Shown here piece after piece: positions 11,149 to 20,639 of a stretch of DNA of 64,000 nt. Below the pieces are notes generated by a model. The model made no database searches. It saw only the letters and a list, made by a program, of their open reading frames with translations, and was not told the DNA's origin. The translations under genes and the position numbers were made by a program. The DNA is from Strigamia acuminata (lineage: Eukaryota; Arthropoda; Chilopoda; Geophilomorpha; Linotaeniidae), in contig OX442319.1 of NCBI GenBank assembly GCA_949358305.1, positions 10,726,001 to 10,790,000 on the forward strand, given 5' to 3'. The first letter of the stretch is position 1. Each line of letters begins with the position of its first letter.

Positions 11149-11691
11149 ATGAGTCGCTTCGAAGCCCGCGCATTACCCATTGGACCAAAACCAAACCAAT
11201 GCTTCGACGTCACCATTAAAACGAGAAACGGGTCGATAGAAACCAACACGGACGTACTGGTACGAATACCGTATTTTGACACACGTTACGACTTTGGGCG
11301 ATTGGGGGAAATCGAAAGTCCGATTTGTATTAAAGTTAAACGCGTAACATCGGAACCGTTGAATGTTATTCTCGATTTTGTTAGTCGTCGTAAGATGTTG
11401 GAAGCGGATATCGAAGACGAATGTTTGCTTTGGGATGTTATCGAAGCTGCTTACAAAATGCACGTGTGGCGAGTGTTTCGTTTTTATTGGAAGATTTGGG
11501 TGTTGAAGCATATTTTCATCCCGCAGCATTTTCAGGGCGTTTGGGAGGCGGCGGAAATGTTCGACGAAATCGACAGCATGTTGTGGGTTTTGTACAAAAA
11601 CCTGTCGAAATACGATCCCAAAATCATGCGAAAACATGTCACCGCCGCCCAGAACCAATGTATTTACGATTACATAAAGTCGCAAAATTAG
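11149..11691 (+). CDS. BTB/BACK-like protein, copy B
   Basis: 180 aa, single exon, MSRFEARALPIGP start. The domain layout is as in copy A: FDVTIKTRNGSIETNTDV, then VILDFVSRRKMLEADIEDE, then LLWDVIEAAYKMHVWRVF and the shared FYWKIWVLKHIFIPQHFQ. The C-terminus (KYDPKIMRKHVTAAQNQ) differs from that of the other copies. Intact frame; promoter and 3' flank are shared with the paralogs. An open stretch at 11769-12020 downstream matches the non-coding 3' flank of copy C and is not called as a gene. Confidence 0.65.
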   Translation: MSRFEARALPIGPKPNQCFDVTIKTRNGSIETNTDVLVRIPYFDTRYDFGRLGEIESPICIKVKRVTSEPLNVILDFVSRRKMLEADIEDECLLWDVIEAAYKMHVWRVFRFYWKIWVLKHIFIPQHFQGVWEAAEMFDEIDSMLWVLYKNLSKYDPKIMRKHVTAAQNQCIYDYIKSQN

Positions 11692-12241
11692 AATCGATTG
11701 AATTTAATTTTTCAATTTTTTCTCTTACAATTTGTCAATTAATAAATAAAATTTAATAACATTAATTAATGAATCATCTTTCTTTGCATTCTCCAGTTAA
11801 AGTACAATGTAATTCGCGTTTAAATCGTAACAGTTACGATATTATCACTCAGGTTTTTATGAAATCAGATACAAATATTCAAAATAATAAGTTTTACACT
11901 ACTGTAAATGCAAAGTGCTTTTCATGTGTAATTACAGACATGGAAAAGGTAAGTAACAGCTGGTATTACCAACCAAATACGTTTTATTTCACCAAATTGT
12001 CTTTTGAAGGTTTGTCCTGATGTAGATGCAGTGTAATGAATAAACAAGAACTACAGACAAAATTTCCATTCCTCTTAAAATAAATTTATTCGATATATTG
12101 TTGCTGTCAAACGGCAAATAAAACAAACTGTGTTCGTCATAGTAATTTAAATATTTACTTTACATTTTCCTTCAACCGCATGGATGATAATAACAAGATC
12201 TGCACTTACAATGTGCATTAAAAAGCATCTAAAATGTAGAT
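11692..12241. other. intergenic between BTB-like copy B and a LINE insertion
   Basis: Contains the 3' flank shared with copy C (TTCTCCAGTTAAA near 11792) and AT-rich sequence. At 12218-12241 it enters the BTB upstream module (GCATCTAAAATGTAGAT), which the LINE interrupts. No independent gene is supported. Confidence 0.5.
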
Positions 12242-12861
12242 TTATTTATTTATCATTAAACACCTCAGAAAGTTACTGTCGAGACCAGAAATGATCACCT
12301 ACATAAAGACGAAGATTCACCCTACTATTACCTACGCCTCCCAATATTGGAATTCCACCGCTCGCAGATTCAAGGTCCCGCTTGCAACTGCGTATAATGC
12401 CGTTTTCGAGTCGCATTCAACCGTCCCGGCCGTAATCACATCACTCCAGTATGTAACGAATTCGACCTCCTGAATTTGGATAACCTTCTCCGCCTTCACG
12501 ACATCACAGCAATCGCTGATGCTGTCCGAAATGTGGACCATCCAGCCCATAATATCGCCACACATTACCAGTCAGATGTTGACGCCCGCCTGCTTTGTCG
12601 CCATCGTTTTGAAGTTACCACTTGGCAGTCCACCTACATGAGTAACACGTTCCCTTATCGGTGTACCCCCCTCTGGAACGACCTCCCAAGCGACTTGAGA
12701 TCATCGATATTCGACTGCACAGCGTCCTGTTGCCGCTTCCACTGCCGACACTTACACAAACGAGTGGGCAACTACCTCCTCAACCAACAAAAAACTGTTT
12801 AATTCTTACCTTGTATTTACTCCACCGGAGTGTTTTTTCAATAAATAAATAAATAAATAAA
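12242..12861 (+). mobile_element. 5'-truncated non-LTR retrotransposon (LINE) tail
   Basis: Two overlapping frames encode the C-terminal part of a LINE polyprotein: TYASQYWNSTARRFKV, then after a frame change the characteristic FPYRCTPLWNDLPSDLR. The element ends in a (TAAA)n tail at 12840-12861 and is flanked by TAGAT (12237-12241 and 12862-12866). The flanks join to reconstitute the BTB upstream module, which shows the insertion point. Truncated and frameshifted, so inactive. Confidence 0.75.
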
Positions 12862-13127
12862 TAGATGGAAATGTATTTTCGCAAGTAAAATTGGATGCTT
12901 TACAGATTGTACAAAATTTGAAATAAAAATTTTATTTCTACCAAAAATTATTGCTTTTAAAATTGTATTTAAAATAGAATACCCTAATTAAAAAAAAAAA
13001 AACGGTGGGCAAAAATCGTACGTCATGCGTAGGATATACGTATGACTTATAGATTGCAAACTGCAAAATACAAAATTTGAAATAGAATAATTCAAAAAAA
13101 TACCGTTTGGCGGCTTGGCGCATGCGT

Positions 13128-13172
13128 TGGGTATACGTACGACCTCCGATCTTCTTTCCTGCTGTATATAAG
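13128..13172 (+). promoter_or_regulatory. TATA promoter block of BTB-like copy C
   Basis: GGGTATACGTACGACCTCC and GATCTTCT are followed by TATATAAG at 13165-13172, as in copy A. A second decayed version of the GGATATACGTATGACTT motif lies just upstream at 13025-13045. The TATA is about 98 bp upstream of the ATG at 13270. Confidence 0.6.
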
Positions 13173-13269
13173 ACGTGTAACCAGAAGAAGTATCATATAG
13201 TTATCTCGTAGTAACTGACACAGCCACACGCCTTTGTAATTCTTCCAAGATATGATTTTCATCGTTAAC

Positions 13270-13812
13270 ATGAGTCGCTTCGAAACCCGCGCATTACCCA
13301 TTGTAGAACGAAGCTTTTGCTTCGACGTCACCATTGAAACGAGAAACGGATCGATAGAAACAAACACGGATGTTGTGATACTAATACCGTATTTAGACAT
13401 ACGTTACGACTTTGAGCGATTGGGGGAAAACGAAAATCCGATTTGTATTAAAGTTAAACACGTAACGTCGGAAGCGTTGAATGTTATTATCGATTTTCTA
13501 AGTCTTCGTAAAATGTTGGAAACAAATATCGAAGACGAATGTTTGCTTTGGGATGTTATCGAAGCTGCTCACAAAATGCAAGTGTTTAGAGTGTTTAATT
13601 TTTATTGGAAGATTTGGGTGTTGAAGCATATTTTCATCCCGCAGCATTTTCAGGGCGTTTGGAAGGCGGCGGAAATGTTCGACGAAATCGACAGCATGTT
13701 GTCGGTTTTTTGCAATAACGTGAAGAAAATGATGAATGCCGAAGTGCATAAACGTATGACACCCACCCAGAACTATTGTATTTCCAACTGGTTTGAAAAT
13801 AATAGAATTTAA
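13270..13812 (+). CDS. BTB/BACK-like protein, copy C
   Basis: 180 aa when started at the MSRFETRALPI methionine (13270), the start shared by all copies; an in-frame ATG at 13252 would add six residues. Same BTB-like core (FDVTIETRNGSIETNTDV, then CLLWDVIEAAHKMQVF) and FYWKIWVLKHIFIPQHFQ block. C-terminus MNAEVHKRMTPTQN is shared with copies A and D. Two residues of the N-terminal GP motif are missing relative to A and B. Single exon, intact. Confidence 0.65.
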   Translation: MSRFETRALPIVERSFCFDVTIETRNGSIETNTDVVILIPYLDIRYDFERLGENENPICIKVKHVTSEALNVIIDFLSLRKMLETNIEDECLLWDVIEAAHKMQVFRVFNFYWKIWVLKHIFIPQHFQGVWKAAEMFDEIDSMLSVFCNNVKKMMNAEVHKRMTPTQNYCISNWFENNRI

Positions 13813-14007
13813 TTCGGAGATTCCGAAATTGTTTGTTTTTGTTTGTTGTCACCGAACGTCGCAATATTTAGATAAATTGAATTTAATTTTTCAAATTTCT
13901 CAATAAATAAATAAAATTTAACATTCATTAATGAATTAAACATCTTTCTTCCCATTCTCCAGTTAAATTTCAATATATTTCGTATTTAAATCGTGAAAAC
14001 ATGACAA

Positions 14008-14499
14008 TCACGTTCTTATTTTGGCTGCACCGAATCTCGCCGCGGACGTCGATGTCGCTGCAGTCGCCGTCATCAAAATGCTTCCGGTACCTTCCGGCTC
14101 ACTCTCACTTCCCGTTTCACTTTCCACACTTTTGTGATCATCTTCACCTTTAGCTGGACACGTTTTCTTCCGGACTGCGAACACGAGGATTCGGTAGCGC
14201 TCGGTCACGAGTGACGTCCACGCGTAACCGAGCGGGATTTCACGTTCTTGTCTGACCGGAGTCCAATCTGCGCCTCGTTCGTATCGAAACCGTCCGCAAA
14301 TAAGCAGTCTGTTGGTGTTGTCGATGACGTTTACGTTGATTTCTGGATCGACTATGTTCCGTAAGTCGATCGTCAACGTCCACAGGGTTTTTGTTCTCTT
14401 CACAGTTCCCATAAGTGGCTCTTCGGGACAATTTGCGGTATGTACTTGTGTCGTACTTGTTTGTGTCGCTATGGTAGCCAATCGTTTCCTGGGCGGCAC
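14008..14499 (-). CDS. alpha-crystallin/HSP20-like protein, copy 1
   Basis: 163 aa, single exon, start MPPRKRLATIATQTS. Residues about 30-115 have the beta-strand pattern of an alpha-crystallin domain: LWTLTIDLRNIV, INVNVID, LLICGRFRYERG, REIPLGYAW and RYRILVFAV. It is the divergent member of a local family whose other copies (17692, 19116, 20873) start MAPRKKP. The C-terminal tail is short and Ser/Glu-rich (SESETGSESEPEG-like). It sits between BTB-like copies C and D on the opposite strand to the other ACD-like copies. The domain call rests on fold pattern only; a p23/CS-like fold is the alternative. Confidence 0.55.
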   Translation of the reverse strand: MPPRKRLATIATQTSTTQVHTANCPEEPLMGTVKRTKTLWTLTIDLRNIVDPEINVNVIDNTNRLLICGRFRYERGADWTPVRQEREIPLGYAWTSLVTERYRILVFAVRKKTCPAKGEDDHKSVESETGSESEPEGTGSILMTATAATSTSAARFGAAKIRT

Positions 14500-14906
14500 T
14501 GTGGAGGATTAATAGAAATTAAATGGAATTCAATGTCGGAATTGAGTGTTGGTTTCGTACTGTTTGGAGTTGTTCAGAAATCGTCCATGTTTTCTCTACA
14601 AAGCTTTTTCGTCGTTTCCATGACTACTGTTTGTATCCTAGTGGCGGAATTGGACTTGATTGAATTAAAATGAATCGTTTTGGTAGTAAATTTGTACATT
14701 TATTCTTTTTATTTAAAGAAAAATTAACAAAAGCAAGAAAATTGGCCATTGAATGCTCAGAATTCTTTTTCTGGAATTTCTGACTCAAAATTTGACACAA
14801 AACATGCTTTGTCTCGCCATTTTGTGACAATATTTAATTTTATAATGATTTATCACATGTAATTCCATTTTATTGATGACTTTTGAGATATATTTTATAG
14901 TTTCAG

Positions 14907-15666
14907 CAATGAAATCCGAAGTTTTGAAATGCCTCGCGTGTACTTACGTGACAAACAGAAGCAGCAACTTGAAGAGACACTGCGTGGCGATGCACGGCAC
15001 TATGAAAGCGTCGCAACAATGTTGCAGTATCACTTTCACGACGAAATCGGAGTTGCACAGCCACTTCCGGTCGAGTCATGGCGGAGGTAATTACGCGTGT
15101 GAAAACGACAATTGTTAGAGTGTGTTTGCGCGCAGAATACAACTTACGAGGCATAACTTCACACATACTGGTGAGAAGAAATTCGCCTGCGATTCGTGCA
15201 CGTACAAAACGAGTCACAAATCCAATTTGGTTCGGCACTGCGCTTTAAAAGACACACATTCGGTTCTGTCGTGAAGGTATGGGTTGTATTTTATTTATTT
15301 ATGTAGTTAAATTGAAAATTAGCATTTATTTATAGACACAAACACTTGACAATTCGTCTTTAGCCGCAACTTCTCGAGCGTTTTCGTCGCTTACAATTTG
15401 TGACGAGAAACCAACGGTATTAAAATTCGAACAGGGATTTAAAGTATGATTTTTTTTTTTATTCATTATTTAAAGTATGATTTTTTTTTTTATTCATTAT
15501 TTAAAGTATGATTTTTTTTTATTTATTGGCCGCGCTAATATAAAAAATGAATAATTTTTGTGTTTAGAAAAAACCGAAGTGGTACTGGAGTGAAGTATAC
15601 AGAGCAACTCTTGCTGTTAAGACCCCGGATGTTCCAGTTGCAAGATTTTTGCCACCGAACTGTTAA
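14907..15666 (+). pseudogene. C2H2 zinc-finger gene with two in-frame stops
   Basis: After an acceptor (GTTTCAG, 14906), an exon starts with ATG at 14909 and encodes four fingers: CLACTYVTNRSSNLKRHC, a degenerate second finger, YACENDNC interrupted by TAG (15116-15118) but continuing in frame as SVFARRIQLTRHNFTHTGEK, and FACDSCTYKTSHKSNLVRHC. A TGA follows at 15272-15274, just before a donor. Two further exons look real: 15336-15443 (ending before GTATGA) and 15568-15666 (KKPKWYWSEVYRATLAV to a TAA). The TAG splits an intact zinc finger, so either the gene is recently broken or the stops are edited or read through. Loss of function is the simpler reading. Confidence 0.6.
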
Positions 15667-15734
15667 ATCAATTAATGAATGTTGAATTTTATTTATTTAT
15701 TGACGAATTGTGAAAGAAAAATTGAAAAATTAAA

Positions 15735-16280
15735 TTACACTTTTTCATTTTCAAACCAATTGCAAATACAACGGTTCTGGGTGGGCGTCATACGTTTATG
15801 CAGTTCGGCATTCATCATTTTCGACACGTTTTTGCAAAAAACCCGCAACATACTGTCGATTTCGTCGAACATTTCCGCCGCATCCCAAACCCCCTGAAAA
15901 TGCTGCGGGATGAAAATATGCCTCAACACCCAAATCCTCCAATAAAAACGAAACACTCTCCACACTTGCATGTCGTAAGCAGCTTCGATAACATCCCAAA
16001 GCAAACATTCGTCTTCGATATCCGCTTCCAACATTTTACGACGACTAACAATATCGAGAATAACATTCAACGCTTCCGACGTTACGCGTTTAACTTTAAT
16101 ACAAATCGGACTTTCGTTTTTCCCCAATCGCCCAAAGTCGTAAGCTTCGTCAAAGCGCGGTATTCGTACCAGTACGTCCGTGTTGGTTTCTATCGATCCG
16201 TTTCTCGTTTCAATGGTGACGTCGAAGCATTGGTTTGGTTCTGGTCCAATGGGTAATGCGCAGGCTTCGAAGCGACTCAT
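15735..16280 (-). CDS. BTB/BACK-like protein, copy D
   Basis: 181 aa, single exon, MSRFEACALPIGP start; the only copy on the minus strand. Core FDVTIETRNGSIETNTDV, VILDIVSRRKMLEADIEDE, CLLWDVIEAAYDMQVW and FYWRIWVLRHIFIPQHFQ. The C-terminus is close to that of copy C. Its promoter block lies to the right (16366-16410). The TATA equivalent reads TATCTAAAA, so expression may be weaker. Confidence 0.65.
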   Translation of the reverse strand: MSRFEACALPIGPEPNQCFDVTIETRNGSIETNTDVLVRIPRFDEAYDFGRLGKNESPICIKVKRVTSEALNVILDIVSRRKMLEADIEDECLLWDVIEAAYDMQVWRVFRFYWRIWVLRHIFIPQHFQGVWDAAEMFDEIDSMLRVFCKNVSKMMNAELHKRMTPTQNRCICNWFENEKV

Positions 16281-16365
16281 GTTTACGGTAATTATAAGAA
16301 GAATTACAAAGGCGTGTGGCTGTGTCAGTTACTGCGAGATAACTATGCCACTTCTTCCGATTCCA

Positions 16366-16410
16366 CGTTTTAGATACAGCAAGCGAGACGGTCGCAAGTT
16401 GTACGTATAC
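16366..16410 (-). promoter_or_regulatory. promoter block of BTB-like copy D with altered TATA
   Basis: On the minus strand CGTATACGTACAACTTGC is followed by TATCTAAAA where copies A-C have TATATAA(G/A). The order of the elements is otherwise conserved. Confidence 0.5.
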
Positions 16411-16609
16411 GCTAGTCACGCGCCAAACGATATTTTTTTGAATTATTCTATTTTAGATACAATTTAAAAACCAATAATTTTCGGTAGAAATAAAATTTTT
16501 ATTCCAAATTTTGTATTTTGTATTGTACAATCTGTAAAGCATCCAATTTTACTTGCGAAAATACATTTCCATCTACATTTTAAATGCAAAACAGCACTTT
16601 AATGCACAT

Positions 16610-16825
16610 TATAGGTGCGGAAGATTGGACTTATGTGAGAAATTCCGAACTATTATGGGTGGACATTACGAGTGACCGAGCAATACAGAATCATTGTGGT
16701 CGCAGTCTGGTTTCGTAGTTGCAAAGGGAAAGCTAAGGGGAAGAAGGGGACGGAGAGTGAGACCGGAAGTGACAGTGATTCTGAGTCTGGTACGTGTGGA
16801 ATGACGAAATATTATGGACACTGAG
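16610..16825 (+). pseudogene. fragment of an ACD-like gene
   Basis: Only the second half of the domain remains: GAEDWTYV, a stop (TGA at 16638-16640), then in frame EIPNYYGWTLRVTEQYRIIV, VAVWFRS and an acidic tail with SESETGSDSDSE-like sequence. It is closest to copy 1 at 14008. The 5' half is missing, so it cannot encode a complete domain. The DNA after it resembles the 3' flank of copy 3 (GCATCGGTGG motif). Confidence 0.65.
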
Positions 16826-17049
16826 TGGCGAAAGCGGGGAAATTGGATTTGGATGAAAAAGCTGGCGAATCCGGTTGGTTTTGTAGTGTTTTTGATGTCA
16901 ATGCCACTTTTGGGGTGGAATTTCGGGAAGAACTGTTCCGTTGCATCGGTGGTGTGCGTGGAAGAAGGATTTAAGATTTCAATGGTGACGTATGGTTCAA
17001 ATTGGCGTTTTCTAGTCTAAAATTACAGATTTTTTGGATATAAATTTTA

Positions 17050-17330
17050 TTTGTGTGTAAATATTTTGTCTAAACTTGTTTTTTTTTGTATAAAAGTTGA
17101 TTTTGTTGTTGTTTTGGTATAAAATTTGATGTTTTGTATGATATTTTGGTATTAAATTTGGTATTTTTGTATAAAATTTGATGTTTTTGTGTAACTTTGA
17201 TGTTTTTGTATAAAATTTGATGTTTTTGCATAAAGTTTGATGTTTTTGGTTAAAATTTGATGTTTTTATATACTGTGTAAATCATTTTTTTTTAATATAA
17301 AATTTCATTTTTTTATTAAAATTAAATCTT
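17050..17330. repeat. AT-rich tandem repeat upstream of ACD-like copy 2
   Basis: Diverged copies of a roughly 22-25-bp unit built on GTATAAAATTTGATGTTTTT. A related but more regular array precedes copy 4 (19926-20450), so the array is part of the duplicated unit. Confidence 0.7.
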
Positions 17331-17449
17331 TGATTAAAAATAATTTTATTTTCCCTCCATTTTCCTCCATTTTTGAGCATAAAATACGTGCCTTTTGTTT
17401 TTTTCTAATAAGACACTTCTATTTTAAAATAAATTTACAACTTATTGTT

Positions 17450-17660
17450 ACACTCTATTGTTCGAGATCTCAACATTGTGTAGTCATAGCAACTAAAAAA
17501 AAACTTTTGACACCGCATCAAATCTACCAAGCATGCGTAATTTATGAATAAAAACAAACAATTTTTGACATCAGATGTAAACAAACCCCCAAAGTAAGTA
17601 GCAAATTAACAGCCAACACAACATTCCACCAATCGCCACTTAAACGTAACAATTTTTCAG
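17450..17660 (+). promoter_or_regulatory. conserved upstream region and 5' UTR intron of ACD-like copy 2
   Basis: ATTGTTCGAGATCTCAACAT and TGTGTAGTCAT recur upstream of copies 3 and 4. A short intron is inferred in the 5' UTR: donor GTAAGTAG at 17594, acceptor TTTTTCAG at 17653-17660. Equivalent introns are at 19016-19081 (copy 3) and 20784-20838 (copy 4). Conservation of donor and acceptor in all three copies supports transcription. Confidence 0.55.
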
Positions 17661-17691
17661 TCTTCCTCTTCTGTATGGAGAAAAAAAGCAA

Positions 17692-18741
17692 ATGGCGCCA
17701 AGAAAGAAACCGCCTTTACAAAATACTTCCGAAATATTGCTAGGAAGAGTAGAACGTACCGGAAAGAAATGGATTTTAACGGTCGATTTAAACCGTGAAA
17801 TGGGACACGTCAACGTCTCCGTTTTCGACCACATGGTGCAAATCGAAGGACGCTACAAACGAGATGCAGAGCCCAACTGGATTCGCTTCGAACAACTACA
17901 CGAAATCCCATCCGGGTACAAAATGGTTGAGCACGACAGGGACCATGCCCGAATCGTAGTGGTCGCCATTCGTCAAGAAAACAAGCATTTTGACGAGGAA
18001 CCCGTCAGAGAGGACGTCAAAGACGATTGCAGGAGTTGTGTCAGAGAGGATGTCAGAAGTGGTGTCAGAGAAGATAGCAGAAGGGGTGTCAGAGAGGACG
18101 TCAAAGAAAATGTCAGGAGTGGTGTCAGAGAGGATGTCAGGAGTGGTGTCAGAGAAGATGTCAGGAAGGATGTCAGGAGGGAGGATGTCAGGAGGGAGGA
18201 TGTCAAGAAGGATGTCAGGAGGGAGGATGTCAAGAAGGATGTCAGGAAGGGTGGTAGAGATGACAGGAGGTATGTCAGACAGGATGTCATAGAAGACTAC
18301 AGAGAGGATGTCAAAGAAGACTACAGAGAGGATGTCAAAGAAGACTACAGAGAGGATGTCAGGAGGGGTGTCAAGGAGGACGTCAGGGAGAATGTCAAGA
18401 GGGGTGTCAGAGAGGATCACAGGATGGATGTCAGAGAGAATCTCAGGAAGGATGTCAGAAGAGGTGTCAAGGAGGACGTCAGAGAGAATGTCAGGACGGA
18501 TGTCAGAGAGAATCACAGGAAGGATGTCAGGAGGGGTGTCAGAATGGACGTCAGGAAAGATAGCAGAGAGATTATCAGGAAGAATGTCAGAGAGAGAAGC
18601 AGGAACGAACATAATGTCCAAGATGGTGATCCGAGCGACGAAGATCTCGGTTTGAAAACGTTTGACGAAGATGAGAGCGAGTTAGAAAGCCGGACCGAAA
18701 CTGAAGCTGAATGCAGAACGTGTAAACGTCACAAAAATTAA
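17692..18741 (+). CDS. ACD-like protein with long Arg/Asp/Glu repeat tail, copy 2
   Basis: 349 aa. Residues about 12-100 form the alpha-crystallin-like domain: ILLGRVERTGKKWILTVDL, HVNVSVFDHMVQIEGRYKR, FEQLHEIPSGYK and RIVVVAIRQE. From about residue 104 to 305 the protein is a repeat of 5-10-residue units such as REDVRSGV and KEDYREDV, a mixed-charge low-complexity tail, ending in an acidic segment and CKRHKN. The tail is encoded by a 15-30-bp minisatellite (GATGTCAGGAGG-type). Mixed-charge R/D/E tracts in other proteins drive nuclear-speckle association and condensation; that role here is inference. An out-of-frame ATG at 17675 could dampen translation. Long open frames on both strands across the tail are repeat by-products. 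Confidence 0.65.
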   Translation: MAPRKKPPLQNTSEILLGRVERTGKKWILTVDLNREMGHVNVSVFDHMVQIEGRYKRDAEPNWIRFEQLHEIPSGYKMVEHDRDHARIVVVAIRQENKHFDEEPVREDVKDDCRSCVREDVRSGVREDSRRGVREDVKENVRSGVREDVRSGVREDVRKDVRREDVRREDVKKDVRREDVKKDVRKGGRDDRRYVRQDVIEDYREDVKEDYREDVKEDYREDVRRGVKEDVRENVKRGVREDHRMDVRENLRKDVRRGVKEDVRENVRTDVRENHRKDVRRGVRMDVRKDSREIIRKNVRERSRNEHNVQDGDPSDEDLGLKTFDEDESELESRTETEAECRTCKRHKN

Positions 18742-18934
18742 TATTTAAATGCACGAGGTGTTTTTTTTTGGAAATGGAGAAAGGAGAGTCGAATTTGGAG
18801 AAATAAAAACAAAATAAAACAAAAAAACGTTTTTGTATCTATTAATATTTCGGTTCGTTTGGATTTTACCAGCAAATGATAATTAAAATTCCCTCATTTT
18901 CACCCAAACAATGAATTTTTGATTATTACTATTA

Positions 18935-19081
18935 CTCCATTGTTTGAGACCTCAACGTCGTGTAGTCACAGTTACTAACAAACAATAAACCTATTTAGCC
19001 TCTGACATAACCAAAGTAAGCAGGAAATTAACCGTCATTACAATATCCAACCTATTAGCAGTTAAATATAATATTTTTCAG
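18935..19081 (+). promoter_or_regulatory. upstream region and 5' UTR intron of ACD-like copy 3
   Basis: CATTGTTTGAGACCTCAACG and GTGTAGTCACAGTTAC match the blocks before copies 2 and 4. The inferred 5' UTR intron runs from GTAAGCAG (19016) to TATTTTTCAG (ending 19081). The ATG follows 34 bp later. Confidence 0.5.
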
Positions 19082-19115
19082 ACTTTGTGCTTGTGTTGTA
19101 TGAAGAGAAAATGAA

Positions 19116-19580
19116 ATGGCGCCACGAAAGAAACCGTCTGCTCAAACTTTAATTACAACTCCTCATCCGGAAATAGTGCTAGGAAGAGTGGAGCAAACGG
19201 ATGAAATGTGGAGTTTGACGGTGAATTTAAACAGTGAAGTGGGAAACGTGAGCGTCGTCGTTTTAGAACACAGAGTGAGAATCGAAGGAAGGTACAAACG
19301 AGATTCAAACTCGGGTTGGATCCACTTCGAACAAGATCACGAGATTCCAGCCGGTTACAAATTGACGACGCACGAAAAGGAACACGGTCAAATCGTGGTG
19401 GTGGCAACGCGTGAAGAAACTATGGGGTGTGACAAGACATATTGCGACAAGGCTGTCGGAGATGATTTAGCGACGAATGAGGAAGAGACGAGCGAATCTG
19501 AAAGCCGAACTGAAACTACTGATAGTGAATACGAAAACGATTCTTTGTTGTCACGTTTCAAACAATTCTTTCAATCTTAA
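19116..19580 (+). CDS. ACD-like protein without repeat tail, copy 3
   Basis: 154 aa, single coding exon, MAPRKKPSAQT start. The domain spans residues about 18-108: VLGRVEQTDEMWSLTVNL, NVSVVVLEHRVRIEGRYKR, FEQDHEIPAGYKL and QIVVVATREE. Then a short acidic tail (ESESRTETTDSEYEND) and LLSRFKQFFQS. This is the basic architecture; copies 2 and 4 differ by an inserted charged repeat. Length and layout resemble small heat-shock proteins, but the C-terminal I-x-I/V motif is not evident. Confidence 0.6.
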   Translation: MAPRKKPSAQTLITTPHPEIVLGRVEQTDEMWSLTVNLNSEVGNVSVVVLEHRVRIEGRYKRDSNSGWIHFEQDHEIPAGYKLTTHEKEHGQIVVVATREETMGCDKTYCDKAVGDDLATNEEETSESESRTETTDSEYENDSLLSRFKQFFQS

Positions 19581-19925
19581 ATGAGTGGGAAAAATTGGGT
19601 AAAGGAAGTGGAAGAAGTGTCCCGCAATGCATCGGTGGAGTGCGAGGAAGAAAGTGTGGTTTGGAGTTTGGACGTAGAAAAATGTTTTTCTTTATTGTCT
19701 GTTTTGATGTTTTTGTGTAGAAGTTGTCGAGGAATAAAAATTTAAGGTTTAATTGAAATATTGGGATGTTGGTATGTCACTTTTTTTGAATTTTATAATT
19801 GTTTGGTAATTTTATTTCATTATGTAAAATTTTTAAGGATTTTTTAAGGATTTTAAGGATTTTGAGATGCAATAAAAAGGTTTCTGGAAGTTTAAAACTG
19901 CAGTTTTGCAGTCTATAATAAAATT

Positions 19926-20450
19926 TTGATTTTCTTAAATATAAAATTTGATTTTCTTAAATATAAAATTTGATTTTCTTAAATATAAAATTTGATTTTC
20001 TTACATAAAAAGTATAAAAACTTTGATTTTCTGAAATATAAAATTTGATTTTCTGAAATATAAAATTTGATTTTCTGAAATATAAAATTTGATTTTCTGA
20101 AATATAAAATTTGATTTTCTGAAATATAAAATTTGATTTTCTGAAATATAAAATTTGATTTTCTGAAATATAAAATTTGATTTTCTGAAATATAAAATTT
20201 GATTTTCTGAAATATAAAATTTGATTTTCTGAAATATAAAATTTGATTTTCTGAAATATAAAATTTGATTTTCTGAAATATAAAATTTGATTTTCTGAAA
20301 TATAAAATTTGATTTTCTGAAATATAAAATTTGATTTTCTGAAATATAAAATTTGATTTTCTGAAATATAAAATTTGATTTTCTGAAATATAAAATTTAA
20401 TTTTCTGAAATATAAAATTTGATTTTCTGAAATATAAAATTTTATTTTTG
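19926..20450. repeat. 22-bp tandem array between ACD-like copies 3 and 4
   Basis: About twenty near-identical units of TTGATTTTCTGAAATATAAA plus AT, preceded by several TTCTTAAAT variants. The 165-codon open frame across it on the minus strand is created by the repeat because 22-bp units cycle through three frames without a stop. Confidence 0.95.
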
Positions 20451-20639
20451 TCATAAATTTAAAATTATTGTCTAAAATTTAATTTTTTATTAAAAAAATT
20501 TTAAATTTAATTTTTTTTTATTCAAAATTACATTTTTAATTAAAAATACATTTATTTTTCTTTCACTTTCCTCCATTTTTGACCATAAAAATACATTACT
20601 TCTTTTTGTAAAAATCTAAAATTTACAATTTATTGTTAC

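Noticed and set aside
11769-12020. 83-codon open frame after BTB copy B
   Set aside because: Its first part matches non-coding 3' flank of BTB copy C; no domain.
17896-18655. Long open frames on both strands across the ACD copy 2 tail (100-241 codons)
   Set aside because: Created by the stop-free GATGTCAGG-type minisatellite; only the frame continuous with the conserved MAPRKKP domain is supported.
19957-20454. 165-codon open frame repeating FYISENQIL-like sequence
   Set aside because: A 22-bp tandem array lacking stops; no conserved start or neighbours.
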